This document shows positions 25,035-34,335 of a stretch of 54,777 nt of DNA, one piece after another. Every line of letters begins with the position of its first letter. Positions within the stretch are counted from its first letter, which is position 1. The DNA is from Aquibacillus koreensis (GTDB taxonomy: Bacteria > Bacillota > Bacilli > Bacillales > Amphibacillaceae), in NCBI RefSeq assembly GCF_025154055.1, contig NZ_JAOALK010000046.1:1-54777 (forward strand), given 5' to 3'. Position numbers and translations under genes: made by a program. Under the pieces are notes generated by a model. That model was not told the DNA's origin and made no database searches. It was given only the letters and a program-made list of their open reading frames with translations.

Positions 25035-26798
25035 ATGAAACTACTCAAGCAAATACTCTGTATTTTTTTTATCAGTTTACTACTATACCCGAGCACGATA
25101 TACGGAGATGGAGCAAGTAATGAACCCAAAGTGTTAGTCGTTTATTCAACCGAAACAGGTAATATAACCGCCAATGTTCGCTTACTAGACATGCTTATCA
25201 GTCATTTCACACAAGATATAACCTTTGTAAGTAATAGCGAATTCAAGAATAGCAACCTACAAGATATCACGCACCTTTTTTACTATGGTGAAACCGAAGA
25301 TACATTGGTAGATTCGTTTGTTTCCGCTTCATTTTCTGGAACGATTGTTGCTATTGGTGACAATGTTGGGCAATTACCAAACCCGTTTCATTACATAAAA
25401 GTAGACGGCATCACGCAAGTCTCGGCTATAAAACACCAAAAATCGGACAAAACGATACCAATTGAACAAACGAATGTTCATCTTGTACTTCTCCCAGATA
25501 AAAACAATACGGAGGTACTAATATCAGGAACACATGAGGACCAAACTTTCCCGCTATTCGTACAGCATGATAACTCCTATTATTACGCTAGCAAAAATCT
25601 TTTCCCACCAGCTTCTAATGCCTTTGCAGATATTCTTCATGACATCTTTGCCGTTAACCATAGTGATAAACATCAAGCATTTTTACGTCTTGAAGATGTT
25701 CATCCAAGGTTAGAAGGTGAGATCGTCATGGAAACAGCCAAATTTTTAAAAGAACAGAACATTCCCTATTTGGTGTCAGTTTCACCTGTTTACACCGATC
25801 CGAATACAGGAACAAGTCTTTTCTTAGCTGACAACAAGCAATTAGTAGAAGCTCTTTTATATATGCAAAATAATGGGGCCAGTATTATTTTACATGGCTA
25901 TACAGATCAATCAGGAACCGCCACCACTGGTGATGGATTTGAATTTTGGGATATAGAAAAAAATAGTCCCATCTTTCAAGATCCTTCAGAACTTAAAAAG
26001 CAGGAAGATTTTAGTACAACAGACCAATATCAAGATTATTTAAATCAAATCGAACAAGGCTATATACAAGATCGATTAGAAAAAGGAATAAAAGCTTTAG
26101 TAGATCTAGAGTTATATCCGATCGCTTTTGAAGCACCTCATTACGCCATGTCTCAACATGGATATCAAGTTGTCTCTGATTATTTTTCAACCTATGTAGG
26201 TCAACTGCAGCTAACAGATGATGATTGGCGAGTAATGGCTGAGTCACCGAATATGACTTCTCCTTCGTTTTTACATGGGATGCAGCTCGTACCTGAGACA
26301 ATCAGATATGTACGGTATGAAGAACCTGCATCGATTGATGAGATGAACCAGTTTATTAATGATCTTACGGTTGTGCGAGATGGAATTATAGGTGGGTTTT
26401 ACCATCCATTTTTAGGTGTAGATGATCTAAAAAAATTAGTTACACAAATTGAAAAAACACCTAATCTTGAATGGATCGATCTTAAAGAACATAAACATAC
26501 CGTAGAAACAAACGATATTTCTATCACAACAGAAGACGGTGAGGTCCAAGTGAAATTGACGAATCAACCATTAGAAGAGACACAACCAGATCCTGATGAA
26601 ACAGAAGAACAGTCCGATGAATCACCCGCAATCACACAAACCAATACACAAAATCCGAATAGCGAGGTTGCTTCAGATTCAACTGGATTTCCAATGATCT
26701 CCTCAACGCATATGCAATGGATTGTCGTTGGAGCTTGTGTAACTATTTTTATTGCACTGCTATCCATCTTACTATTTCGCAATTCCCGTACAGCCTAA
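25035..26798 (+). CDS. YdaL-like DUF2334 protein, copy 1 (polysaccharide-deacetylase-like)
   Basis: 587-aa exported membrane protein: signal peptide (1-24), a Rossmann-like first half (VLVVYSTETGN...), the DUF2334 domain (about 215-480; RLEDVHPRL, ASIILHGYTDQ, EAPHYAMSQHGY, GFYHPFLG) related to polysaccharide deacetylases, a Glu/Asp/Thr-rich spacer (about 515-560) and a C-terminal membrane anchor. The conserved Asp and His residues of the metal site are visible in RLEDVH, LHGYT and GFYHP. It resembles B. subtilis YdaL, part of the ydaJKLMN exopolysaccharide operon. Likely modifies or helps export a polymer made by the glycosyltransferase two genes downstream. RBS is AAGGAGG. Confidence 0.87.
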   Translation: MKLLKQILCIFFISLLLYPSTIYGDGASNEPKVLVVYSTETGNITANVRLLDMLISHFTQDITFVSNSEFKNSNLQDITHLFYYGETEDTLVDSFVSASFSGTIVAIGDNVGQLPNPFHYIKVDGITQVSAIKHQKSDKTIPIEQTNVHLVLLPDKNNTEVLISGTHEDQTFPLFVQHDNSYYYASKNLFPPASNAFADILHDIFAVNHSDKHQAFLRLEDVHPRLEGEIVMETAKFLKEQNIPYLVSVSPVYTDPNTGTSLFLADNKQLVEALLYMQNNGASIILHGYTDQSGTATTGDGFEFWDIEKNSPIFQDPSELKKQEDFSTTDQYQDYLNQIEQGYIQDRLEKGIKALVDLELYPIAFEAPHYAMSQHGYQVVSDYFSTYVGQLQLTDDDWRVMAESPNMTSPSFLHGMQLVPETIRYVRYEEPASIDEMNQFINDLTVVRDGIIGGFYHPFLGVDDLKKLVTQIEKTPNLEWIDLKEHKHTVETNDISITTEDGEVQVKLTNQPLEETQPDPDETEEQSDESPAITQTNTQNPNSEVASDSTGFPMISSTHMQWIVVGACVTIFIALLSILLFRNSRTA

Positions 26799-26814
26799 AT
26801 TTTTTTAGATCTTT

Positions 26815-26832
26815 TGTTCTTTATTAAGAACT
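26815..26832 (+). promoter_or_regulatory. SinR-like inverted repeat between the two DUF2334 genes
   Basis: TGTTCT-TTATTA-AGAACT repeats the half-sites and spacing of the element at 24969 and again contains GTTCTTT. It lies 28 bases before the second DUF2334 start. Confidence 0.55.
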
Positions 26833-26859
26833 ACAATATGAACAGGAAGGAGGGATTAT

Positions 26860-28623
26860 ATGTCCTATATTTTTAAGAAAAAGCATATTCTCCTTGGCCT
26901 AGTATTTTTCATTCTATTCGCAAGCCTTTCCATGTCACAAAATGTTGTTCAAGCAACTGAGCAAACGAAGGATGTTAATGTGTTAATCGTTTATTCTCCT
27001 CAAGGGGATGACCGGGACCTCCAAAAGACGCGGATACTCGATCTCCTTATTGGTCACTTTACGTCTAATACTTTAATTATGCCCATTGATCAAGTCACAG
27101 AAGCCGATGTAAGGAAAGCTTCGCACATCTTTTATTATAGTTCAGCTCCTACAACGGTACCAAAAGTATTCCAGCAATGGCTGAATCGTTATGACGGGAC
27201 TGTTGTTGCACTAGGCTATAATGTTGATCAATTAGGGGAACGCTTTTCCTTTGCAACTCCGATAAATAATGAAGTTTTTTCACGCTTAAAAATAAAAGAT
27301 CGCGAAGACACTGCCACAAATATTTTGCCACATACCGTGCTAAATACAGAGGTTAGTGATGAAGCATCCATATTATTAGAAGCAAGCCATGGAGATAATG
27401 GCAGCTATCCACTCTTTGTCAAGCACAATGCTAGTTATTATTATGCTGCAACAGGCTTAGGACCGCCAATCTCCCCCTTCCTAGCCGAAGTGTTGCATGA
27501 AGTTTTTGATACAGAACATGAAACAAAGCACCAGGGTTATTTACGGCTAGAGGACATACACCCACTTGCAGATCCCGATAAGATAATGGAAATCGCAAAA
27601 GAATTGAAGGCAAGAAACATCCCATATATGGTGGCTGTAATCCCTGTTTATATCCATCCTGAGAATCAAAAGCGATATCATTTTTCTGACGTACCAGAAC
27701 TATTAGATGCATTAAAATTCATGCAGGATAATGGCGCCAGTATCGTTTTACACGGATACACGCATCAATTCAGAGATAGTGAGACAGGCGAAGGTTTCGA
27801 ATTTTGGGACGTTAAAAACAATATGCCAATCTATCATACAGCAGAAGAACAAGAAGTGGTGAAGAAAACAGAAGACGATTTTGATAGCAAAGAGGCTTAT
27901 GAACAATATCGTCAGGAGCAAATCGATTTTGAAACAGCATATATTAGAGACAAAATAAACAGCGGAGTACAAGAACTTGCTAATTATGGCTTATACCCAC
28001 TTGCATTTGAAGCACCCCACTATACAATGTCTCAAAACGGTTATGCAGTTGCATCTGAGTTTTTCTCCACGTATGTAGGGCAAGTTCAAATCAGTGATGA
28101 AAACTGGGAGGCAATGACAGTCGTTCCATACCGAACGTCCCCGACTTCATTTAAAGGAATGGAATTATTACCGGAGACGATCGGTTTTGTGGATGACGAA
28201 CCAAATGCAATACAGGAGATGATCCAAAAGGCGGAGCATCAGGCTGTTGTTCGTGATGGTATGATTGCAGGATTCTATCATCCATACCTAGATATGGAGA
28301 ATTTTTACTCGCTAATAAATGAATTGGAAAAACTTGATATTGAGTGGATTGATTTGAAACAAGGAACAAGAACCGTTCAAGCCGACAACGTTGAAATTAG
28401 AACAGTGAATGGAGAAATAGTAGTAGATATTGATCGTTTTGGGTTATTCACCTCCTCATGGGCGTATATCGGCTATCATGTTGACCGTTTGATGTTAAAC
28501 ATTACTTGGGTAATGGTTGGTTCTGGTGGATTTGCCTTAATTCTTTTTCTAAGTTATACCATTATTTCAAGTAAGCGAACTAGGAAGTATAGGAGATATC
28601 GAAGGAGGGGTTATGTTGGCTAA
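26860..28623 (+). CDS. YdaL-like DUF2334 protein, copy 2
   Basis: 587-aa paralog of the preceding gene with the same length and order: signal peptide, Rossmann-like half (VLIVYSPQGDD), DUF2334 domain (RLEDIHPLADP, ASIVLHGYTHQ, EAPHYTMSQNGY, GFYHPYLD) and a C-terminal transmembrane helix with a basic cytoplasmic tail (SSKRTRKYRRYRRR). The metal-site residues are kept, so both copies may be active. The HGYTHQ motif carries an extra His compared with HGYTDQ in copy 1. Its stop overlaps the start of the glycosyltransferase by 11 bases, so those two are translationally coupled; copy 1 may be an added duplicate. Confidence 0.87.
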   Translation: MSYIFKKKHILLGLVFFILFASLSMSQNVVQATEQTKDVNVLIVYSPQGDDRDLQKTRILDLLIGHFTSNTLIMPIDQVTEADVRKASHIFYYSSAPTTVPKVFQQWLNRYDGTVVALGYNVDQLGERFSFATPINNEVFSRLKIKDREDTATNILPHTVLNTEVSDEASILLEASHGDNGSYPLFVKHNASYYYAATGLGPPISPFLAEVLHEVFDTEHETKHQGYLRLEDIHPLADPDKIMEIAKELKARNIPYMVAVIPVYIHPENQKRYHFSDVPELLDALKFMQDNGASIVLHGYTHQFRDSETGEGFEFWDVKNNMPIYHTAEEQEVVKKTEDDFDSKEAYEQYRQEQIDFETAYIRDKINSGVQELANYGLYPLAFEAPHYTMSQNGYAVASEFFSTYVGQVQISDENWEAMTVVPYRTSPTSFKGMELLPETIGFVDDEPNAIQEMIQKAEHQAVVRDGMIAGFYHPYLDMENFYSLINELEKLDIEWIDLKQGTRTVQADNVEIRTVNGEIVVDIDRFGLFTSSWAYIGYHVDRLMLNITWVMVGSGGFALILFLSYTIISSKRTRKYRRYRRRGYVG

Positions 28624-29893
28624 TGGATTTCTCTACATTTCTCTGTCTCTCATTTGGTTGATGCTTTTTTACCATATGTTCCTGATGCAAGGTGGATATT
28701 TGCACTTTTTACAGTATAAAAAGACAGAGAAAAAGTGGCAAGATAACCGAACCTCTTTTCCTAAAGTAAGTGTGCTTGTACCCGCACATAATGAAGAAGT
28801 TGTGATCGAAAAGACATTGGAAGCATTGAGTAATTTAACATATCCAAATTATCTACTTGAAATAATTATCATCAATGATAACTCTAGCGATCGAACAGGA
28901 GAGATTGCCGAGTCCTATGCACGACGGTTTTCGTATATGAAGGTCATTCATACGAAACCTCCAAATGGGGGTAAAGGTAAATCAGGTGCGTTGAATATTG
29001 GTTTAAGGGAATCTACTGGAGAAATCATTTGTGTGTACGATGCAGACAACACGCCGGAACCCGATGCGGTTTTTTGGCTTGTGCAAGGGTTACAAAATGA
29101 CAACAAAGCAGGTGCGATTGTTGGAAAATTTCGGGTAACCAACGCGAACAAAAATTTATTGACAAGGTTAATTAATATTGAAACAATTACTTTTCAATGG
29201 CTTGCACAGGCTGGTAGATGGTTTTGGTTTAAAATGACGACGATACCAGGAACGAATTTTGCTATTCGACGTTCGATTTTAGAAGAGTTAGATGGATGGG
29301 ATGAGAAAGCTTTATCTGAAGATACGGAATTAAGTTTTCGCGTGTATGATTTAGGCTACTATATTCGTTTTTTTCCATCTGCTATCACGTGGGAACAGGA
29401 GCCAGAGACAATACGCGTTTGGTGGAAGCAGCGCACGAGATGGGCAAGAGGTAATCTATATGTGATTGCAAAATTCTTTCTACATTTCTTTAAGTTGAAG
29501 AATAAGAAAGTTGGTATCGATTTAATCTATTTTTTCTTTACCTACCTCTTGTTCTTTGGTGGCGTCCTAGCATCGCATACCATTTTCATATTAAATTTAT
29601 TGCTAGAACTTGAGCTCAAGCTTGGCCTAGTTTCTATCGCCTTACTAGTAATTGGATTCCTCTTATTCGTAACGGAAGAATTGTTGGCATTGAGCTTTGA
29701 AAAAGGTCAACTAACGCTTAAAAATATAGCTATTGTTATTCTCATGTATTTCACCTATTCACAGATGTGGATTGCCTTAGTAGCTTATTCCACATTCTTA
29801 GAGATCAAAAGACTTATGTTCAAACAAGAAATAAAATGGGACAAAACACAACGCTACGAAGAAACCCCCGTCAAAAAAGACCGATCAGCATAA
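28613..29893 (+). CDS. YdaM-like processive glycosyltransferase family 2
   Basis: 426-aa membrane glycosyltransferase of the cellulose/PNAG/hyaluronan synthase type. One N-terminal helix (about 3-24), the GT2 domain (about 45-280) with the nucleotide-sugar Asp in NDNSSD, the DAD motif in VYDADNTPEP, the acceptor Asp in SEDTELS and QRTRW, then three C-terminal helices. This pattern means it polymerises and pushes a polysaccharide through the membrane. It matches B. subtilis YdaM in layout. No YdaN-like BcsB partner or c-di-GMP receptor (YdaK) is encoded next to it here, though a GGDEF/EAL protein is 13 kb away. It overlaps the upstream DUF2334 gene. Confidence 0.9.
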   Translation: MLANGFLYISLSLIWLMLFYHMFLMQGGYLHFLQYKKTEKKWQDNRTSFPKVSVLVPAHNEEVVIEKTLEALSNLTYPNYLLEIIIINDNSSDRTGEIAESYARRFSYMKVIHTKPPNGGKGKSGALNIGLRESTGEIICVYDADNTPEPDAVFWLVQGLQNDNKAGAIVGKFRVTNANKNLLTRLINIETITFQWLAQAGRWFWFKMTTIPGTNFAIRRSILEELDGWDEKALSEDTELSFRVYDLGYYIRFFPSAITWEQEPETIRVWWKQRTRWARGNLYVIAKFFLHFFKLKNKKVGIDLIYFFFTYLLFFGGVLASHTIFILNLLLELELKLGLVSIALLVIGFLLFVTEELLALSFEKGQLTLKNIAIVILMYFTYSQMWIALVAYSTFLEIKRLMFKQEIKWDKTQRYEETPVKKDRSA

Positions 29894-29939
29894 ATGGAAA
29901 CAGGAATGGAAACAGGGGGACGGTTCTCCTGTTTCCATT
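29893..29939 (+). repeat. GGGACGGTTCT-family repeat with duplicated left flank
   Basis: GGAAACAGG occurs twice in a row before the core, as if the flank had been duplicated. It begins at the last base of the glycosyltransferase stop codon. Confidence 0.88.
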
Positions 29940-30125
29940 TTTGCTTTTAGCTCATAAGTTTGCTCACTTTTGCTATTTTCTCTAGTGATTCGCAAATCCA
30001 AATAACGCTACTATCTCTTATAGCTAATACGATAGATATATCCTGCACAATTGAAACTCTAGCATCTACGTACACTTCTATCCTATATACATATGTTACT
30101 TGAGTACGAATGAACGATGATGTCG

Positions 30126-30174
30126 TGAACGCAAGAACCGTCCCCATGTTGACAAGATCTGTCCCCATGTTTTC
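30126..30174 (-). repeat. GGGACGGTTCT-family repeat, two submotifs
   Basis: Reverse long form (AGAACCGTCCCC then GATCTGTCCCC), 50 bases before the pRiA4b ORF-3 gene. Nothing else is seen in 29940-30222. Confidence 0.88.
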
Positions 30175-30222
30175 ATCTGAAGCGTATTTCCATTATACTG
30201 GTGGTAGGAGAGGATGATATAA

Positions 30223-30918
30223 ATGAAAGCTTATCAAATTAAAATTGAATTACTAGATTCTGATCCGTTGATTTGGAGAAGAGTCATTATGCCGGCAGCT
30301 GCTACTTTTAATCGCCTTCATGATGTAATACAGAATACGTTGAACTTCCAAAGTGGCTATCCACATTTACATTACCACCTCTTTGAATTTGATATAGCAA
30401 AAGATTATCTAACAGTTACTAATAACGAAGAAGAGTATCATGAAAATAAAGCATATAAAAAGCACTATAAGAAAACACCACCTAGTAAAGAAGATGATCC
30501 ATTTGGTGTGATCGCTCGCCACCTAAAAACAACGGTGCGCCAGCCACAAACATTAAAAATAGATAACTATTTGGAAAAGCACGGAGAGTTCCTATACACG
30601 TATGATTTCGGTGACAACTGGAGAATCAAAGTTACGCTTGAAGAAGTAACGGAAGAATATTATTATGGCTACCCAACTTTATTGGATGGCGCGGAGACAG
30701 CCCCACCAGAAGATGTTGGTGGAATACCAGGCTATTATGATTTTTTATCCATTTATCACGATAAGAATCATCCAGACTATCAGATGATTAGAGAATGGGC
30801 TAAAGAACAAAGCTATCGGGAATATGATGAAGAATTTATTAATCGTTGCCTTAAAGGAGTTAAGTACAAGAAGACTGAGTGGGACAAGCTTGGCATTGAT
30901 CCTTATAGAGGATACTAA
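30223..30918 (+). CDS. Plasmid pRiA4b ORF-3 family protein
   Basis: 231-aa protein of the PRiA4_ORF3 (IS1096 TnpR-like) family: KIELLDSDPLIWRRVIMP at the N-terminus, LHYHLFEF, YTYDFGDNWRIKVTLEEV (about 125-142) and ...PPEDVGGIPGYYDFL (about 164-178) are the family hallmarks. Function is unknown; members occur on plasmids, in mobile elements and in chromosomes. AGGAGAGGATG lies upstream of the ATG. It is a lone gene with dispersed-repeat copies on both sides, which fits acquisition as a cassette but does not prove it. Confidence 0.92.
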   Translation: MKAYQIKIELLDSDPLIWRRVIMPAAATFNRLHDVIQNTLNFQSGYPHLHYHLFEFDIAKDYLTVTNNEEEYHENKAYKKHYKKTPPSKEDDPFGVIARHLKTTVRQPQTLKIDNYLEKHGEFLYTYDFGDNWRIKVTLEEVTEEYYYGYPTLLDGAETAPPEDVGGIPGYYDFLSIYHDKNHPDYQMIREWAKEQSYREYDEEFINRCLKGVKYKKTEWDKLGIDPYRGY

Positions 30919-31011
30919 AACTATTCCTGATATATCGACACAGTTGAGAACAACTTTGAAGACGTCTCATGTCTAGCTTCATTTCCGTCTCCCTACAACC
31001 GCACGAAAAAA

Positions 31012-31044
31012 ATGGAAGCAGGAGAACCGTCCCCCTGCTTCCAT
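31012..31044 (-). repeat. GGGACGGTTCT-family repeat, GGAAGC/GCTTCC flank type
   Basis: Perfectly matched flanks of the rarer GGAAGC type. It abuts the stop codon of the first dehydrogenase gene. Confidence 0.9.
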
Positions 31045-32139
31045 TTATGCTTTTGTTGGCTGTTTTCCTTCAATGGTTATTGCTTTTTCTTGGGCGTCTA
31101 TGCAGAGCTCTGCGGCTTTGAAGGCGTGTGCTTGTGTCATGGCGCTCTCTGTTCCATTTAAGCAATCAAGGATAAATTGACCGAAAAATGGATAGCCTAC
31201 TTTTCCAGACAACTCAAAATGCTTCTCCCCTTCTTGATTGACTAGGTATAGGTGATTAGAAGTGTTGCTTCGTCCAATATCAATGTATTTTCTTACTTCA
31301 ATATAACCTTCTGTACCCAAAATCAATGCACGACCATCACCCCATGTGCCTAATCCATCCGGCGTAAACCAGTCAACACGGAAGTAAAAAGTTGCCCCAT
31401 TGTCAGCTACAAGTGTTGCATCACCAAAGTCTTCAAAGTCGGGATAGTTTTTATGATGATAGTTCGCTACTTTACTATGTAACACTTTCGCATCCTTAGC
31501 ACCTGTGTAATGCAAAAACTGTTCAATTTGGTGACTACCAATATCACACAAAATCCCGCCATAACTTTCCGGATCAAAGAACCAATCAGGTCGCTTATCT
31601 GCATTCGCACGGTGTGGCCCTGTTCCGATCACTTGGATCACTCGACCAATCGCACCTTCATCAATTAGTTGACCCGCAAACACGGCACTTTCCACATGCA
31701 ATCGTTCACTGTAATAAATGCCCCACTTCAGACCAGTTTCCTCGGTCTTCTTACGCGCTAGTTCAATTTGTTCTTTTTTTGTAAACGCAGGTTTATCAAC
31801 AAAGTAATGCTTCCCATGATCTAACACACGTAACCCAAGCTCACCACGATACGCTGGAATATTAGCTGCTGCTACCAACTGAATGGATGAATCTTGTAAT
31901 ATTTCTTCTTCCGACTGGGCTGGTACTACCCCAGGAAATTTCTCACAAAAGCTCTTTACCTTTGCTGGATCCGGATCATATACTGCTACTAAATCCCCAC
32001 CTGCCTCAATCAAGCCGTTACACATACCAAAAATATGGCCATGGTCAAGTCCGATTGCAGCAAAGACAAACTCACCTTCGCCCACTACTTTATTAAAATT
32101 ACCTTCTGGCGCATAATTCATGCCATCATTTTTGTTCAT
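31045..32139 (-). CDS. Gfo/Idh/MocA family oxidoreductase 1
   Basis: 364-aa NAD(P)-dependent sugar or inositol dehydrogenase-like protein: N-terminal Rossmann fold (FVFAAIGLDHGHIFGMC..., VAVYDPDP), the EKP-type loop in a variant form (HYFVDKPAFTKKEQ, with D for E) carrying the catalytic Lys, and a C-terminal beta-sheet domain with CDIGSHQIEQFLHY. The ATG has GGAGGAGG upstream. It is the last gene of the carbohydrate locus, after a second dehydrogenase and an ABC importer, so it likely oxidises a sugar or its derivative brought in by that transporter. Confidence 0.9.
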   Translation of the reverse strand: MNKNDGMNYAPEGNFNKVVGEGEFVFAAIGLDHGHIFGMCNGLIEAGGDLVAVYDPDPAKVKSFCEKFPGVVPAQSEEEILQDSSIQLVAAANIPAYRGELGLRVLDHGKHYFVDKPAFTKKEQIELARKKTEETGLKWGIYYSERLHVESAVFAGQLIDEGAIGRVIQVIGTGPHRANADKRPDWFFDPESYGGILCDIGSHQIEQFLHYTGAKDAKVLHSKVANYHHKNYPDFEDFGDATLVADNGATFYFRVDWFTPDGLGTWGDGRALILGTEGYIEVRKYIDIGRSNTSNHLYLVNQEGEKHFELSGKVGYPFFGQFILDCLNGTESAMTQAHAFKAAELCIDAQEKAITIEGKQPTKA

Positions 32140-32230
32140 TCCGATTCCTCCTCCTGTTTAAGTTAAGTGAGTAGGCTTGCATAAGCATAAGCAAACCTAC
32201 GGAACAAATCTATAAAACACTTAATAGAGC

Positions 32231-33385
32231 TTATTCGTATTTTCCACCAGTCGTAATCGTATTCGACCCAAAGTTTTCCACTGTATTTGTTTTCTCATAA
32301 AAATACGTTGCATTCTTCAAGACACCTTCTCTTGTATAAAAAGGATCATCCTTTTCCAAAGGTAATGTTACTTTTCTGCCAAAACTAGCTGATTTATAAA
32401 TCGCTGTAATCAGCTCTAATGTAGCACGACCTGCAACCCCATCAACGAGAACTTCTTTCTCTCCTTTGATGGCTTGGAGTACATCGTGAATCTGTCCCGT
32501 ATGTCCTTCGAATAACAGTTCAGACTGCTCATCATATACTTGTTGAAGTCTAACTTCTAAACCATCGTCCTTCTCTGGAAATCCATTTTCTAAAGGTTTA
32601 GATGCAGTTACCTTCCATGGAGCAGACACCCTTGCATTTTTCCCCTGAAAAATCAATTGTTGTTCCTCACCGTGATGAACAACAGAGCTCGTAATCTGTG
32701 CCAACGCTCCATCCTCATACCTGCAAATAGCAACAGAGATATCTTCCACTTCCGCATTATCATGCGATGTATTACTTGTCACTGCTGTTACTTCAGAAGG
32801 CATGCCGTTCATCCACTTAAATATATCAATATGATGCACCGCATGGTTTAGCGTACAGCCACCACCTTCTTTTTCCCACGTTCCTCGCCACCATAAATCA
32901 TAGTAGCTATGACCTCTCCACCAGTAAGAGTCAACCTGCGTATGCACAATCGGTCCCATTAACTTCGTATCAAGAACATGTTTTAATTTCATCATCGGAT
33001 TGGTAAATCTATTTTGTGCGACAACGGACAGAACTCTATTATTTCGCTCTGCCGCTTCGTTCATAGCATCACACTCCGCTAACGAGGATGCCATTGGTTT
33101 TTCCACGAGCACGTGTTTTCCAGCATCTAAAAATTTAATGCCTATATTGGCATGCGTATATGGCGGTGTACATACGGATACTAGATCAATATCATCGCGG
33201 TTTAATAGCTCTTCATAATTGTCGTACACATCCACATGTAGGTTAAAATCCTGAGCATGCTGTCTAGCCTTGTCTGGATAAATGTCGCAGAGTGCAACGA
33301 TTTTACACTCCTCTTCGAAAGCTTGATACGCTTTGATATGTGATGGTGCAATGGCTCCTGCACCGATAATTGCAATATTAATCAT
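32231..33385 (-). CDS. Gfo/Idh/MocA family oxidoreductase 2
   Basis: 384-aa NAD(P)-dependent dehydrogenase with MINIAIIGAGAIAPSHIKAY (dinucleotide-binding GxGxxA), VLVEKPMA (catalytic Lys) and NHAVHHIDIFKWMNG (catalytic His region). I start at ATG 33385, which has GGGAGAG upstream and begins exactly at the Rossmann strand; an in-frame start 13 codons earlier has no fold support. It is a paralog of the next gene rather than a duplicate. Probably catabolises the substrate of the ABC importer directly upstream. Confidence 0.9.
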   Translation of the reverse strand: MINIAIIGAGAIAPSHIKAYQAFEEECKIVALCDIYPDKARQHAQDFNLHVDVYDNYEELLNRDDIDLVSVCTPPYTHANIGIKFLDAGKHVLVEKPMASSLAECDAMNEAAERNNRVLSVVAQNRFTNPMMKLKHVLDTKLMGPIVHTQVDSYWWRGHSYYDLWWRGTWEKEGGGCTLNHAVHHIDIFKWMNGMPSEVTAVTSNTSHDNAEVEDISVAICRYEDGALAQITSSVVHHGEEQQLIFQGKNARVSAPWKVTASKPLENGFPEKDDGLEVRLQQVYDEQSELLFEGHTGQIHDVLQAIKGEKEVLVDGVAGRATLELITAIYKSASFGRKVTLPLEKDDPFYTREGVLKNATYFYEKTNTVENFGSNTITTGGKYE

Positions 33386-33431
33386 AGATGAATCTCTCCC
33401 TTTATTAGAATGGAATTGCTTCAATTGATAA

Positions 33432-34322
33432 TTAGCCTTTAACAGACCCCGCTGTCATCCCTTTAATGATTTGTTCTTGTAATAAAATATAGACAATCAG
33501 GACAGGAATAACGGAAATTACTACACCTGCTGCAATCAAGCCGTAAGCACTTGCATACGAGGTCTGAAAACTTGCAAGACCAAGCGGCAAAGTACGTGCA
33601 GCATCAGATGAAATTAAGACAGTTGCGAAGACATACTCATTCCACGCTGCAATAAAAACAAGAATTCCCGCTGTCGCTAAACCTGGTTTACTTATCGGAA
33701 CAATAACCTTAGAAAATATCTTCCAATACCCACAACCATCTATAATGGCAGCTTCTTCTAGTTCACTAGGGATCCCCTTCATAAAACCAACTAGTAAAAA
33801 CACAGTTTTTGGTAAATTTAATGCCGTATAGACGAGAATTAACCCTAGCAAAGAGTCTCGTAGTCCGATATTATCCATTCGGAAAAAGATTGGTAGAATT
33901 AATGATTGTAACGGGATCGCAAGCCCTAGAACGAATAGCGCGTATAATAATCCATTACCGCGAAAACGAAAGCGCGCAATTACAAACGATAGAGTAGCCC
34001 CAAGGAACAAACATAAACTCACACTTATAACAGAAACGATTAAAGAGTTTACAAAAAACTGAGACATATTTGCTCCAGTCCATGCTTCTGCGAAGTTTGA
34101 GAAGCTATAGGATTCCGGAAGTCCAAAAGGATTAGTAAAAATTTGTGTGTTGTCCTTAAAAGCAGTTAATGTTACCCAAATAAATAAGCCGACCGTAATC
34201 AGGGCATATCCCCATAAAAATATATATTTGAAAATATTGAGGTTTCGTTCCTTTTTTCTTGTTTTTTTCACATGGGCAGGAATATTCGTTTGTCGTTCGG
34301 TTACTGGAGCTTCCACCTTCAT
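33432..34322 (-). CDS. Sugar ABC transporter permease, MalG type
   Basis: 296-aa inner-membrane permease of the carbohydrate-uptake-1 family, six helices, with the EAA loop reading ELEEAAIIDGCGYWKIFSKVIVPISKPG (about 185-212) that contacts the ATPase. It ends with the family's VKG. The ATG at 34322 has AAGGGGGCG upstream. It is second of two permeases; together with the lipoprotein gene they form the importer. No ATP-binding subunit is encoded here, so a shared MsmX-type ATPase elsewhere is probably used. Confidence 0.92.
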   Translation of the reverse strand: MKVEAPVTERQTNIPAHVKKTRKKERNLNIFKYIFLWGYALITVGLFIWVTLTAFKDNTQIFTNPFGLPESYSFSNFAEAWTGANMSQFFVNSLIVSVISVSLCLFLGATLSFVIARFRFRGNGLLYALFVLGLAIPLQSLILPIFFRMDNIGLRDSLLGLILVYTALNLPKTVFLLVGFMKGIPSELEEAAIIDGCGYWKIFSKVIVPISKPGLATAGILVFIAAWNEYVFATVLISSDAARTLPLGLASFQTSYASAYGLIAAGVVISVIPVLIVYILLQEQIIKGMTAGSVKG

Positions 34323-34335
34323 CACCAACGCCCCC

